Assembly: GCA_045601245.1 (NCBI GenBank)
Contig: JAZRZH010000009.1
Coordinates: 1-64,000, forward strand
Direction: 5' to 3'
Origin: Cacconaster sp045601245
GTDB taxonomy: Bacteria; Bacteroidota; Bacteroidia; Bacteroidales; UBA932
Length of the DNA: 64,000 bases
Below the pieces are notes generated by a model, which had not been told where the DNA came from, made no database searches, and saw only the letters and a program-made list of their open reading frames with translations. Positions 1-7,760 of the stretch are shown piece after piece; the first letter of the stretch is position 1; every line of letters starts with the position of its first letter. Both the position numbers and the translations under genes were made by a program.

Positions 1-816
1 GAACATATAATTGCCCGCCAGGGTCAGCACCGACATGGCGAATTCCCCGAGAAAGCCCGAGAAGCCGAGCTTGGCCATATAGCCTATATTGCGCAGGGTA
101 AGCACGAGGCTGGTCGCGCTGCGCTTGAGCCTGTAGAAGGAGAGCGACCTGCGGCGGAAAAGCATATACCAGAGCACCATCAGGACTCCGTGCAGCGCTC
201 CGATATCGGTGGCCAGCGCTGCGCCCTTGAGGCCCATTCCCATAGGGAATATGAAGAGCCAGTCCAGGAAGATGTTCAGGCAGGCCGGTATCATCTCCAC
301 CAGCATCGAATAGGTCGGGGAACCGTCAAATCTGATGATGAACTGACCCATTATCTGCAACATCACGAAGAGCGCGCAAGGTATGAACCAGAGGTAATAT
401 TCGCGGCAGATCGGCATCAGAGCGTCACTGCAGCCGAGCAGGCGCAGGATCCTGTCCGGAAAGGCATAGAGCACCACGGCAAGCAGAGTGCCGAGAGTGA
501 TGGCAGCCAGGAAGGCCTGGGTCACGTTGATGCGCGCGGCCTTGAGATTATCCTGCGACAGATGTATGGCGGCCACGACCGAGGCGCCCATTGCGAACAT
601 CATTCCGAAACCTGTGGCTATGTTGAACACAGGCATTGCTATGTTGATGGCGGCGAGGGCGTCACTGCCTATGCCCTTCCCCACGAAGATTCCGTCCGTG
701 AGCAGGAAGAGCACGGTGAACATCATTCCGAAAAGAGTCGGGAGCAGAATCTGCGCGAAGATGCGCGGTATGCTCCCGTTTCCGAAATCTATGCTGTCTC
801 TGTCAAGATTTTTCAT
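1..816 (-). CDS. MATE family multidrug/sodium efflux transporter, partial (C-terminus outside window)
   Basis: Inner-membrane antiporter of the MATE family, which exports cationic drugs or metabolites using Na+ or H+ gradients. About 272 residues are visible, and the frame runs off the left edge, so roughly the last third is missing. The protein opens MKNLDRDSIDFGNGSIPRIF, followed by successive hydrophobic helices (LLPTLFGMMFTVLFLLTDG; the family-typical small-residue run around ALAAINIAMPVFNIATGFGM) and short charged loops, as in the first MATE lobe. The ATG at 816 is chosen because the upstream ATG at 822 is out of frame and closes after four codons. A TATCTTTG promoter box lies about 20 nt upstream, so the gene probably has its own transcript. 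Substrate cannot be told from sequence. Confidence 0.9.
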   Translation of the reverse strand, partial: MKNLDRDSIDFGNGSIPRIFAQILLPTLFGMMFTVLFLLTDGIFVGKGIGSDALAAINIAMPVFNIATGFGMMFAMGASVVAAIHLSQDNLKAARINVTQAFLAAITLGTLLAVVLYAFPDRILRLLGCSDALMPICREYYLWFIPCALFVMLQIMGQFIIRFDGSPTYSMLVEMIPACLNIFLDWLFIFPMGMGLKGAALATDIGALHGVLMVLWYMLFRRRSLSFYRLKRSATSLVLTLRNIGYMAKLGFSGFLGEFAMSVLTLAGNYMF

Positions 817-835
817 ACATCGAGGATTGCGGACG

Positions 836-843
836 CAAAGATA
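836..843 (-). promoter_or_regulatory. Bacteroidetes -7 promoter box (TATCTTTG) for the MATE gene
   Basis: Exact match to the Bacteroidetes consensus TAnnTTTG on the minus strand, 20 nt before the ATG at 816 and directly after the stop of the preceding gene. No clear -33 TTTG was found. Confidence 0.55.
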
Positions 844-1167
844 CTACTTTGCGGCGTTTTCCTCAAGATAAGTCACAGTCTTGCCGTGCGCAAGTGCGTA
901 GTCAATCTCGCTGCGCGTGCTGCTACCGATGTAACCGCCGACATTGATGACGAATATGCCGTCCGCCATATCGATCTTGCGTTTGTGCATATCGTCGAGC
1001 ATCTCCTTTGTACCTTCCGTCCATACCTCGTTGTCGCCGGAATGGCCGAAGAGACCCACTGAGATAACGATATTACCCTCCAGTGTGAGGCGCTTCTGGG
1101 CCTTCAGGAACTGTTCCTTGAAGCGTGTGCTTCCACAGAGAGTAACGACTTTGTATTTGCCTGTCAT
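844..1167 (-). CDS. Small DUF4406-like / nucleoside 2-deoxyribosyltransferase-like protein
   Basis: A 107-residue cytosolic protein. It opens with VVTLCGSTRFKEQF, a pattern of the nucleoside 2-deoxyribosyltransferase superfamily in which a Gly-Ser-Thr-Arg turn follows the first strand. It also carries DMHKRKIDMADGIFVINVGG and a late GSSTRSEIDYA motif, where the Glu would be the family nucleophile. It is shorter than true deoxyribosyltransferases (about 150 residues) and matches the DUF4406-type proteins often found in gut Bacteroidetes. The substrate is unknown; a role in nucleotide or nucleoside handling is inferred from the fold only. The ATG at 1167 is the only plausible start. It follows the barrel gene by 27 nt. 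Confidence 0.75.
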   Translation of the reverse strand: MTGKYKVVTLCGSTRFKEQFLKAQKRLTLEGNIVISVGLFGHSGDNEVWTEGTKEMLDDMHKRKIDMADGIFVINVGGYIGSSTRSEIDYALAHGKTVTYLEENAAK

Positions 1168-1194
1168 ATTCTATTTCCGATATGGAATTCCCTA

Positions 1195-1758
1195 TCAGAA
1201 CACATAGGACACCCCTACGTTGAAATCTTTGGCGTGACTGTGATAGTTGCCGTTCAGGTCGTTCTTGACATTATTGAGCAAATCCCAGTCATAACCCATC
1301 TTCACGCGGATATGCTTCCTTATATCGCCACCGATACCACCGCCGATATTGACATTCCAGCGGTTATATTTCAAGTCGTGATATGAGAAATCGAAACTGT
1401 CCGCAGTGTTCTCGGCCACCTTGTAATAGAACTCAGGGCCGAGATAGAGAAATAGCTTGAGTTTCTCATCGGAAGCGAAGACATATTTGCCGTGGAGAGG
1501 CACCTTGGTATAGAAATGATTGCCGCTGCCGACATAATCTCCGAACTGCGCAAGCGCAAGTACCGAGAAGCGTCTGTTAAACGCAATATCATATCCGGCC
1601 TCGATATAGACTCCGTGCGATACGGCATCTTCTCCAATAGGATCTGCGACAAGTTTTTCAGCCACTGTCCTATAAGAGTAGCCGGCGCCCACTGTGAACT
1701 GGGCATTGGCGCTGAGGCAGCAAAGCAGCACTGCAGCCGCAACAAATAATCTTTTCAT
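1195..1758 (-). CDS. Outer-membrane beta-barrel protein (porin-like)
   Basis: A 187-residue secreted protein. The signal peptide MKRLFVAAAVLLCCLSANAQ is followed by alternating polar and aromatic beta strands (FTVGAGYSY, GVYIEAGYDIAF, FLYLGPEFYYKV, VNIGGGIGGDI) and ends with FNVGVSYVF, a C-terminal Phe typical of barrels assembled by BamA. It resembles the small OmpW/PorT-like barrels of Bacteroidetes. The start at 1758 is preferred over the in-frame ATG at 1782 because it puts the signal peptide at the N-terminus and avoids overlap with the ACT gene, which ends at 1769. Function unknown. Its position at the end of the aryl-acid gene run may be fortuitous. Confidence 0.8.
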   Translation of the reverse strand: MKRLFVAAAVLLCCLSANAQFTVGAGYSYRTVAEKLVADPIGEDAVSHGVYIEAGYDIAFNRRFSVLALAQFGDYVGSGNHFYTKVPLHGKYVFASDEKLKLFLYLGPEFYYKVAENTADSFDFSYHDLKYNRWNVNIGGGIGGDIRKHIRVKMGYDWDLLNNVKNDLNGNYHSHAKDFNVGVSYVF

Positions 1759-1768
1759 TTTGTCTTCG

Positions 1769-2173
1769 TTATATTGTTTCAATCATTTCAAGACCGTTTT
1801 CGGCGATGATTTCTATTGCGCGGGCGGTATCATCCGTGCGGAATGCAAGCACCGGACGGCCGGCGAGCAGGAATGAATAGAGATATGCAATACTGACGCC
1901 GGCAACCGAAAAGAGCGCCACCATATCGGCGGCGTCGCCCGGTTCGTTGCCGATGCCAACTGCTATGACGTCAGATACAGAGCAGGCGAATCCTGCAGCC
2001 TGAAGCGCGGAATACGCTTTCTGCGGCGCTTCGCAGATTATACGGCAGATGCCGTATTCGGAGGTGTCAGCAATGCTGATGGCATACATCTGTACAGATG
2101 CATTCTTCAAAGTCTCAAGAACGCCTGTCAGCGTTCCGGAAGTATTTTCGATAAAAACGGAAACCTGCTGCAT
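1769..2173 (-). CDS. Tandem ACT-domain protein partnered with phenylacetate-CoA ligase (ACT1)
   Basis: A 134-residue cytosolic protein made of two ACT modules: residues 1-65 begin QQVSVFIENTSGTLTGVLE, and residues about 70-134 contain MVALFSVAGVSIAYLYSFL. ACT modules bind amino acids and usually regulate amino-acid enzymes. It lies 11 nt after paaK1. A homologous gene sits in the same position after paaK2 at 16.2 kb, so the CoA ligase and ACT protein behave as a conserved pair. Probable role (inferred): allosteric or regulatory partner sensing aromatic or branched amino acids. No DNA-binding or catalytic domain is visible. Confidence 0.85.
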   Translation of the reverse strand: MQQVSVFIENTSGTLTGVLETLKNASVQMYAISIADTSEYGICRIICEAPQKAYSALQAAGFACSVSDVIAVGIGNEPGDAADMVALFSVAGVSIAYLYSFLLAGRPVLAFRTDDTARAIEIIAENGLEMIETI

Positions 2174-2184
2174 ATCATTAAAAT

Positions 2185-3495
2185 TTATTTCAAAACTCTT
2201 CTGTCCTCTACAAGTTTGCTCTTGCCTTCGCTGCGCTCAATGGTGTTCGGAGACTTGATCTGAACTTTGGCGGCGATGCTCAGCACGCTCTTGAGCTTGG
2301 CTGCGACCTTCTTCTCGAGGTCGGTGATTGGCGACAGGGTGTCGAAGCCCTGTGCGAAATATTCCTGACGGATCTCGACGAGAACCGTGAGGGTGTCAAG
2401 GTTGTTGACGCGCTCGACGATGAGCTTGTAATGCGGAGCGCACTCGGGGATGGTAAGCAGCACGCTCTCGACCTGACTCGGGAATACGTTGATGCCCCTG
2501 ATGATGAGCATATCGTCACTTCGGCCGGTAATCTTGCCCATACGCACGGATGTGCGTCCACAGGCGCATTCGCCGTCCATCAGGCAGCTCAGGTCCTTTG
2601 TGCGGTATCTGAGCAGCGGCATTCCCTCCTTGGTGAGGGTGGTGAAGACGAGTTCGCCCTGCTGTCCGTAACCCAGCTGTTCGCAGGTGACAGGGTCGAT
2701 GATCTCAGGATAGAAATGATCCTCATTGATGTGCGAGCCGTTCTGGCATTCACATTCGTAACTTACGCAAGGACCCATTATCTCGCTGAGACCGTAGATG
2801 TTGTATGCCTTGAGGCCGAGACGGCTCTCAATCTCCTTTCGCATATTCTCGGTCCACGGCTCTGCGCCGAAGGCTCCCACGCGGAGCTTGATGTCATCTT
2901 TGGTTATACCCATCTTGTCCATGGTCTCCGCAAGATGGAGAGCATAGGACGGCGTGCAGGCGATGCCGGTGATGCCGAGGTCGTGGAGCAGGCGGACATG
3001 CTTCTCCGTATTGCCGGTGGATGCCGGCACTACGGCTGCGCCGAGGTTTTCGACACCATAGTGGACGCCCAGGCCGCCGGTGAAGAGGCCATAGCCGTAT
3101 GCCACCGAGAAGAGGTCGTCACGGCTGATGCCGTACGAACTCAGACAGCGGGTCATGCATTCGCTCCAAATTTCGATATCCTTGCGGGTGTAACCGACGA
3201 TGGTCGGGTTGCCGGTGGTTCCGGTAGAGGCGTGTACGCGGACGATTTCGCTCTGCGGAGCGGCCAGGAGACCGAACGGATAGTTGTCGCGAAGATCCTG
3301 CTTGGTGGTGAAAGGAAGTTTGGTGATGTCCTCCACGCTGCGGATATCGTCCGGTGTGACATCGAGGGCCTGCATCTTATCCCTGTAGAATGGCACGTTG
3401 TGATAAACATACGCCACCACTTTGTGCAGGCGCTTGCCCTGGAGGAGCCTCAACTCATCCTTCGGCATACATTCCTTGTGTGAGTTCCAGATCAT
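2185..3495 (-). CDS. paaK: Phenylacetate-CoA ligase family protein, copy 1
   Basis: A 436-residue AMP-forming acyl-CoA ligase of the ANL superfamily. It activates aryl acids (phenylacetate, indoleacetate and similar) to CoA thioesters using ATP and CoA. The P-loop STGTTGNP is at residues 90-97. The core has YGLSEIMGPCVSYEC, then ELVFTTLTKEGMPLLRYRT and the hinge region GRSDDMLIIRGINVFPSQVE, with the C-terminal AMP-binding_C_2 domain after it. Length matches the family (about 430-440). The metal-type Cys set (CECQNG, CACG) is also present in many PaaK proteins. It sits 6 nt after the aminotransferase gene and 11 nt before ACT1. In this context it probably links arylacetates to the oxidoreductase IorAB, as either the last step of oxidation or the first step of reductive amino-acid synthesis. 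Confidence 0.92.
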   Translation of the reverse strand: MIWNSHKECMPKDELRLLQGKRLHKVVAYVYHNVPFYRDKMQALDVTPDDIRSVEDITKLPFTTKQDLRDNYPFGLLAAPQSEIVRVHASTGTTGNPTIVGYTRKDIEIWSECMTRCLSSYGISRDDLFSVAYGYGLFTGGLGVHYGVENLGAAVVPASTGNTEKHVRLLHDLGITGIACTPSYALHLAETMDKMGITKDDIKLRVGAFGAEPWTENMRKEIESRLGLKAYNIYGLSEIMGPCVSYECECQNGSHINEDHFYPEIIDPVTCEQLGYGQQGELVFTTLTKEGMPLLRYRTKDLSCLMDGECACGRTSVRMGKITGRSDDMLIIRGINVFPSQVESVLLTIPECAPHYKLIVERVNNLDTLTVLVEIRQEYFAQGFDTLSPITDLEKKVAAKLKSVLSIAAKVQIKSPNTIERSEGKSKLVEDRRVLK

Positions 3496-3501
3496 TTCTG
3501 A

Positions 3502-4818
3502 TTATGCTTGTGGGTGATCTTTTTCAAATTCGTTCATACGCTCTTCGAGTACGTCGTAGAGCTCTTCGCGCATCCTGCTGGTGCAGGCGCGCACACCGCT
3601 GCGGAGGCTGCCGGTGGTCGAAAGGCAGATACTGCTGACGCCGTAGTACATCAGTTCGAGCAGCAGCTGTTCGCCGGTCATATCGCCATAGCCAAGGGTG
3701 AAGAAAAAGCCGTCTCCGACCTTCTCGGTGACGTCGCGGTCATATACGATGCTGAATCCGTGGCGGCAGAAAATCTCCTTCATCCTGTATGCGCGGCGCT
3801 CGTATTCGCGGGTATCCTCCACGAAATTAATCTTGCCGTCGCAGGAGAGCTCGAGCATTCTCGCATAAGCGTACTGAGTGGTGGAGGTGCAGCCGCTGGT
3901 GATCATATAGAGAATGGAAGCTGTGAGCGTCACTCCGAATACTCCGGCATCGTGGTAGCGCTGCGAAAGCGCAGGGTACTGCTTGACGAAAAGTTTGTCG
4001 CTGATGCAGCAGAGCGCGATGCGCTGACCGGCATAACTGAATATCTTGGACGCGGAGAGCATCAGGATATAATTGTCGGTATATCTTGCCACCGTAGGCA
4101 GGAACGGCGCCTCGAAAGGCTTGCTGAGGTCGCGGCGGTAGTCCATACAGAAATATGCCAGATCCTCCATCACGACGGTGTCGTATCTGGTTGCAAGTTC
4201 GCCGACCACCTTGAGTTCATCCTCGTCCAGACATATCCAGGCCGGGTTGTTAGGGTTGGAATAGACTATCGCTGCAATGTCACCGGCCTTGAGTTCATCC
4301 TCCAGCTTGACGCGGAGTTTTTCAGCACCTCGGTATGGATAGATGTCAAATTCCTTCCAGGAGATGCCGAGCACGCGGAGCTGGGACTTCTGGATGGGGA
4401 ATCCCGGATCGATGAAGAGAATCTTGTCCTTGCCCGGGATGCGCTGGGTGACACCGATGAATGCGCCGAATGATGCGGCCACGGAGCCTGTCGTAGGGAC
4501 ACAGCTGCGCGGCGTGATATCTATGTCGATGAATGCCTTGATGAAGCGGGATGCGGCCTTTTTGAGTTCGGGGATGCCGTCGGCTGCAGGATACTGCGAG
4601 CCCACGCCCCTGTCGAGCGCCTCTTTCTCGGCCTCGACACCGTAGCGGTTCACCGGAAGTCCCGGGGAGCCCTGGTCCATACGGATGAACGGGATGCCGG
4701 TCTTGTTCTCAAGATACTGCGCCACGAGCAGCACCTCGCCGATCGTAGCCTTCGAGAGGTCGGCGACATTCTTTTCGCGGCAGGCTTCAGCCACCAGATT
4801 TTCGTCAAATATCTTCAT
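3502..4818 (-). CDS. PLP-dependent class I/II aminotransferase, probably aromatic/2-oxo acid
   Basis: A 438-residue fold-type I aminotransferase. Visible PLP features are YSNPNNP (about 186-192), the Asp of VVMEDLAYF (D219) that contacts the pyridine nitrogen, and the Schiff-base lysine of SASKIFSYAGQR (K258). A C-terminal LRSGVRAC supplies the carboxylate-binding Arg. It is packed between iorB (3 nt) and paaK1 (6 nt), so the likely job is exchanging aromatic amino acids and arylpyruvates. The neighbouring omega-amidase gene suggests that glutamine could be the amino donor. It is unlike IlvE (fold type IV), which is encoded upstream in the same run. Exact substrate is not resolvable from sequence. 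Confidence 0.88.
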   Translation of the reverse strand: MKIFDENLVAEACREKNVADLSKATIGEVLLVAQYLENKTGIPFIRMDQGSPGLPVNRYGVEAEKEALDRGVGSQYPAADGIPELKKAASRFIKAFIDIDITPRSCVPTTGSVAASFGAFIGVTQRIPGKDKILFIDPGFPIQKSQLRVLGISWKEFDIYPYRGAEKLRVKLEDELKAGDIAAIVYSNPNNPAWICLDEDELKVVGELATRYDTVVMEDLAYFCMDYRRDLSKPFEAPFLPTVARYTDNYILMLSASKIFSYAGQRIALCCISDKLFVKQYPALSQRYHDAGVFGVTLTASILYMITSGCTSTTQYAYARMLELSCDGKINFVEDTREYERRAYRMKEIFCRHGFSIVYDRDVTEKVGDGFFFTLGYGDMTGEQLLLELMYYGVSSICLSTTGSLRSGVRACTSRMREELYDVLEERMNEFEKDHPQA

Positions 4819-4821
4819 ATA

Positions 4822-5397
4822 CTATTTTGTCAGTTTGAGACCGAGGTCAAAACATTTGCGGTTGGACTCGACCACAGCCTCGCCCTTGCGCGCAAAAATC
4901 CTGCCGAGAGCATCGCGCAGCTGGTCTGCGGAGAGGATTCCGAGATACGGAGCAGCCATTCCGAGAAGGATCATATTGGCTCCCTTCGGATTGCCGGCCT
5001 CTTTTGCAAGAGCCTCGACATCTGCCTTGCAGACATTAGGCTGAGCATCAAGTTCGGCCTGGAGCGCATCATTTGACGGATAGTCCGGGATGTTGACGAG
5101 CGGAGTCGAAGATGTGATGATCATTCCGTCCTTTGAAAGCATCGGAAGGTAGCGGAGAGCCTCCATCGGCTCCATCGCGATTATCATATCAGCCTTGCCG
5201 GAAGGGATGAGGTCACTGAAAATCTCACGGTCGCTGAGGCGAAGGTTGCTCTGCACGTCACCGCCGCGCTGGCTCATTCCGTGAACTTCGGCCTGCTTGA
5301 GGTTGATGCCGGCCGCAGTTGCTGCCTCGCCTATTACTGTGGCAATGGAAAGGATTCCCTGTCCTCCAACGCCAGAAAGTATGATGTCCTGTTTCAT
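4822..5397 (-). CDS. iorB: Indolepyruvate:ferredoxin oxidoreductase, beta (gamma-domain) subunit
   Basis: A 191-residue subunit of the 2-oxoacid:acceptor oxidoreductase family. The N-terminus IILSGVGGQGILSIATVIG is the signature of the POR/IOR gamma-type domain, followed by QAEVHGMSQRGGDVQSNLR, which is diagnostic of IorB. Together with IorA it converts arylpyruvates plus CoA into aryl-acetyl-CoA and CO2, passing electrons to ferredoxin, or runs the reverse reductive carboxylation. Length fits family members (about 190-200). It lies 3 nt after iorA and 3 nt before the aminotransferase, so translation is probably coupled. Confidence 0.93.
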   Translation of the reverse strand: MKQDIILSGVGGQGILSIATVIGEAATAAGINLKQAEVHGMSQRGGDVQSNLRLSDREIFSDLIPSGKADMIIAMEPMEALRYLPMLSKDGMIITSSTPLVNIPDYPSNDALQAELDAQPNVCKADVEALAKEAGNPKGANMILLGMAAPYLGILSADQLRDALGRIFARKGEAVVESNRKCFDLGLKLTK

Positions 5398-5400
5398 TGT

Positions 5401-6987
5401 CTATTTGCCGTTATGTCTTCTGAGCGTCTGCATGCATTCTCTGCGCGGAATGATGACTGAAACGCCGTTGTAGTTGATCTCCTCGCGGATTATCTTCGTG
5501 ATTTCCGGCATATTGGCCGGAATCGGGACTACGACGCGGACGTGTTCCGGTGCGACACCGATGCCCTTGCAGATAGCCTCGAACTTGTTGGTACCTGCCG
5601 AATCTTGACCGCCGGTCATAGCGGTGGTGAGGTTGTCGGAGATGATGACAGTGATATTCGCATCGTCATTCACAGCGTCGAGGAGGCCTGTCATGCCCGA
5701 ATGGGTGAAGGTGCTGTCACCGATGACCGCCACTGCAGGGAAGAGACCGCTGTCCGCGGCACCCTTCGCCATTGTGATGCTGGCACCCATATCCACGCAG
5801 GATGCGAGGGTCTTGAACGGAGGCAGTGCACCGAGGGTGTAGCATCCGATATCTCCGAAAACACGTGCGTCGGGATACTCCTCAAGCACTTTATTGAGAG
5901 CTGTATAGACATCTCTGTGACCGCATCCAGGGCAGAGCTGCGGCGGACGCGCAGAGAGGTTCTCAGCCTTTGCGCGGAGGTCAGGGGCGGCACATCCGAG
6001 AGCCGATGCGACATTGTCCGGAGTGAGTTCGCCGGTGCGCGGGAGCTTGCCGGTGAGACGGCCTTCTATCTTCCTGCCAGAGCCGAGAATGGCATGTACC
6101 TGGTTCTCCACTACTGGCTGGCCGTCTTCGATGACGAGCAAGGTGTCGCAGGAGTCAGCGAGTTCGAGGATTTTGTCCTCAGGGACCGGATATCGTGAAA
6201 TCTTGAGGACCGATGCCTTGACTTCACCGTCCGAAAGGGCTTCGCGGACATAATTGTAAGCGATGCCGCAGGCGATGACGCCGAGTCCGGCGCCCTTCAC
6301 GATATCGAGCCTGTTGTATGCGGAAGCGCAGGATTCCTTCTGGAACTCAGGCTGCTTCTCTATCAGTTTGACATACTGGCGGCGTGCGATGGCCGGAAGT
6401 AGCACCCATCCCCTGTCCGCTGACGGAGCAAGGGCGTTCTGGTCGCGCATCTCCCCAACTTCAACCGCGGCGCGGGAGTGTGCGAGGCGGGTCACGACGC
6501 GGATTACGACCGGAGTAGCGAGGCGTTCCGATGTCTCGAAAGCCTCAGCCACCATATCGTACGCCTCCTGCTGTGTGGTCGGTTCGAAGACCGGAACCAT
6601 AGCGAAGCTGGCATAGAAGCGGCTGTCCTGCTCGTTCTGTGATGAATGCATTGAAGGATCATCTGCCGCGAGCACGACAAGACCGCCGTTGGTACCGGTG
6701 ACTGCGGAGTTGACGAATGCGTCGGCGCAAACGTTCATTCCTACGTGCTTCATGCACACAAGGGCGCGTTTGCCGGCATAGGACATTCCCAGAGCAGCCT
6801 CCATAGCTGTCTTTTCATTGGTGCACCAGCGGCTGCGGATCCCGCGGCTGACTGCCACCGGGTCGGTCTGGATGAATTCGGTTATTTCTGTGGACGGAGT
6901 GCCCGGATACGCATATACGCCGGAAAGGCCGGCATTGATTGCACCAAGGGCTATCGCCTCGTCTCCAAGTAAAAGTCTCTTTTCCAT
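5401..6987 (-). CDS. iorA: Indolepyruvate:ferredoxin oxidoreductase, alpha subunit, without the C-terminal ferredoxin domain
   Basis: A 528-residue TPP enzyme. The N-terminal pyrimidine-binding domain has YAYPGTPSTEI (about 26-36). The C-terminal TPP domain has CPGCGHRD (352-359), GDSTFTHSG (423-431) and DNLTTAMTGG (451-460), the last two forming the Mg/diphosphate site. Archaeal IorA proteins carry a further C-terminal segment with two [4Fe-4S] Cys motifs (about 100 residues). Here the protein ends at PRRECMQTLRRHNGK with no CxxCxxC motif. The stop is 3 nt before iorB, so this is not an obvious frameshift. The electron path to ferredoxin must therefore differ or use another subunit. Role: reversible conversion of phenyl-, hydroxyphenyl- or indolepyruvate to the acyl-CoA. 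Confidence 0.93.
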   Translation of the reverse strand: MEKRLLLGDEAIALGAINAGLSGVYAYPGTPSTEITEFIQTDPVAVSRGIRSRWCTNEKTAMEAALGMSYAGKRALVCMKHVGMNVCADAFVNSAVTGTNGGLVVLAADDPSMHSSQNEQDSRFYASFAMVPVFEPTTQQEAYDMVAEAFETSERLATPVVIRVVTRLAHSRAAVEVGEMRDQNALAPSADRGWVLLPAIARRQYVKLIEKQPEFQKESCASAYNRLDIVKGAGLGVIACGIAYNYVREALSDGEVKASVLKISRYPVPEDKILELADSCDTLLVIEDGQPVVENQVHAILGSGRKIEGRLTGKLPRTGELTPDNVASALGCAAPDLRAKAENLSARPPQLCPGCGHRDVYTALNKVLEEYPDARVFGDIGCYTLGALPPFKTLASCVDMGASITMAKGAADSGLFPAVAVIGDSTFTHSGMTGLLDAVNDDANITVIISDNLTTAMTGGQDSAGTNKFEAICKGIGVAPEHVRVVVPIPANMPEITKIIREEINYNGVSVIIPRRECMQTLRRHNGK

Positions 6988-6991
6988 TTAT

Positions 6992-7750
6992 CTATTTCGT
7001 TATTTCAAACCCGTCCGCATCTTCGAGGACAGGGAACTTCGAATGGTATGCCTTCAGGAATTCCATATCGAGTTCGCCCACCGCCAGGCCTTCCCGGCCA
7101 CGGACGTTGGATATGATCTCTCCGTATGGGTCATATAATGCCGTATTGCCCTCATATTCACACTTCGGATCGGAACCGAAGCGGTTGACAGCGAGCACAT
7201 AGCAGGTATTCTCGATTGCGCGCGCCCGGCAGAGCGTATCCCACGCCGTCTGGCGGACGACTGGCCAGTTGGCGACATTGATGATGGCATCGTAATCGCC
7301 GCGGTTGCGTATCCAGACAGGGAAACGCAGGTCGTAGCAGACGAGAAGGAGTATCCTCCACCCTCTCCACTCGACTATCTTGCGCTCCTGACCGGCTTTG
7401 AATGTCTTGTCCTCACCGCTGTACGTGAAGAGGTGGCGCTTGTCATAATATGTCTCACTCTCCGGTGTCACGAAGTAGAGACGGTTGCAATAGTGGTCAC
7501 CTTCGTGAACAGCAATGCTGCCCGCCACGGCACAGTTCCTCCTGCGGGCGAAATCACGCATCCAGAGCAGTCCCTTCGCGGGCATCTCTTCGGCAACGCC
7601 TTCCGGAGCAGTCGCAAATCCGGTCGTGAACATCTCCGGCAGGACATAGAGATCGGCTTGAGGCGCCTCTGAAAGAAGAGCTTCAAGCCGTTCGACATTT
7701 GCCTGAGGGTTGGACCAGAGTATATCCTGTTGTACCAGTACTACCTTCAT
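6992..7750 (-). CDS. Omega-amidase (nitrilase superfamily, YafV/Nit2-like)
   Basis: A 252-residue carbon-nitrogen hydrolase with the complete Glu-Lys-Cys triad: E39 in LPEMFTTGF, K104 in YYDKRHLFTYSGED and C138 in LLVCYDLRFPVW. The GEDKTFKAG and NWPVVRQTAWDTL patterns are those of omega-amidases. These hydrolyse 2-oxoglutaramate or 2-oxosuccinamate, the products of glutamine or asparagine transaminases, and so pull transamination of 2-oxo acids forward. It stands 10 nt after ilvE and 4 nt before iorA, which places it in the amino-acid/arylpyruvate unit and suggests a glutamine-dependent transamination step nearby. Confidence 0.85.
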   Translation of the reverse strand: MKVVLVQQDILWSNPQANVERLEALLSEAPQADLYVLPEMFTTGFATAPEGVAEEMPAKGLLWMRDFARRRNCAVAGSIAVHEGDHYCNRLYFVTPESETYYDKRHLFTYSGEDKTFKAGQERKIVEWRGWRILLLVCYDLRFPVWIRNRGDYDAIINVANWPVVRQTAWDTLCRARAIENTCYVLAVNRFGSDPKCEYEGNTALYDPYGEIISNVRGREGLAVGELDMEFLKAYHSKFPVLEDADGFEITK

Positions 7751-7760
7751 CTACAATGTA

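Noticed and set aside
1195..1782. Longer start of the outer-membrane barrel at 1782
   Set aside because: It would place eight hydrophilic residues before the signal peptide and overlap the ACT1 gene; the ATG at 1758 gives a clean signal.
2431..3483. Long open frame on the plus strand opposite paaK1 (350 codons), and similar ones opposite ilvB (10924-11979) and pheT (26880-28181)
   Set aside because: They are mirror frames of well-matched genes, contain no recognisable domain, and arise from the codon bias of the real gene on the other strand.
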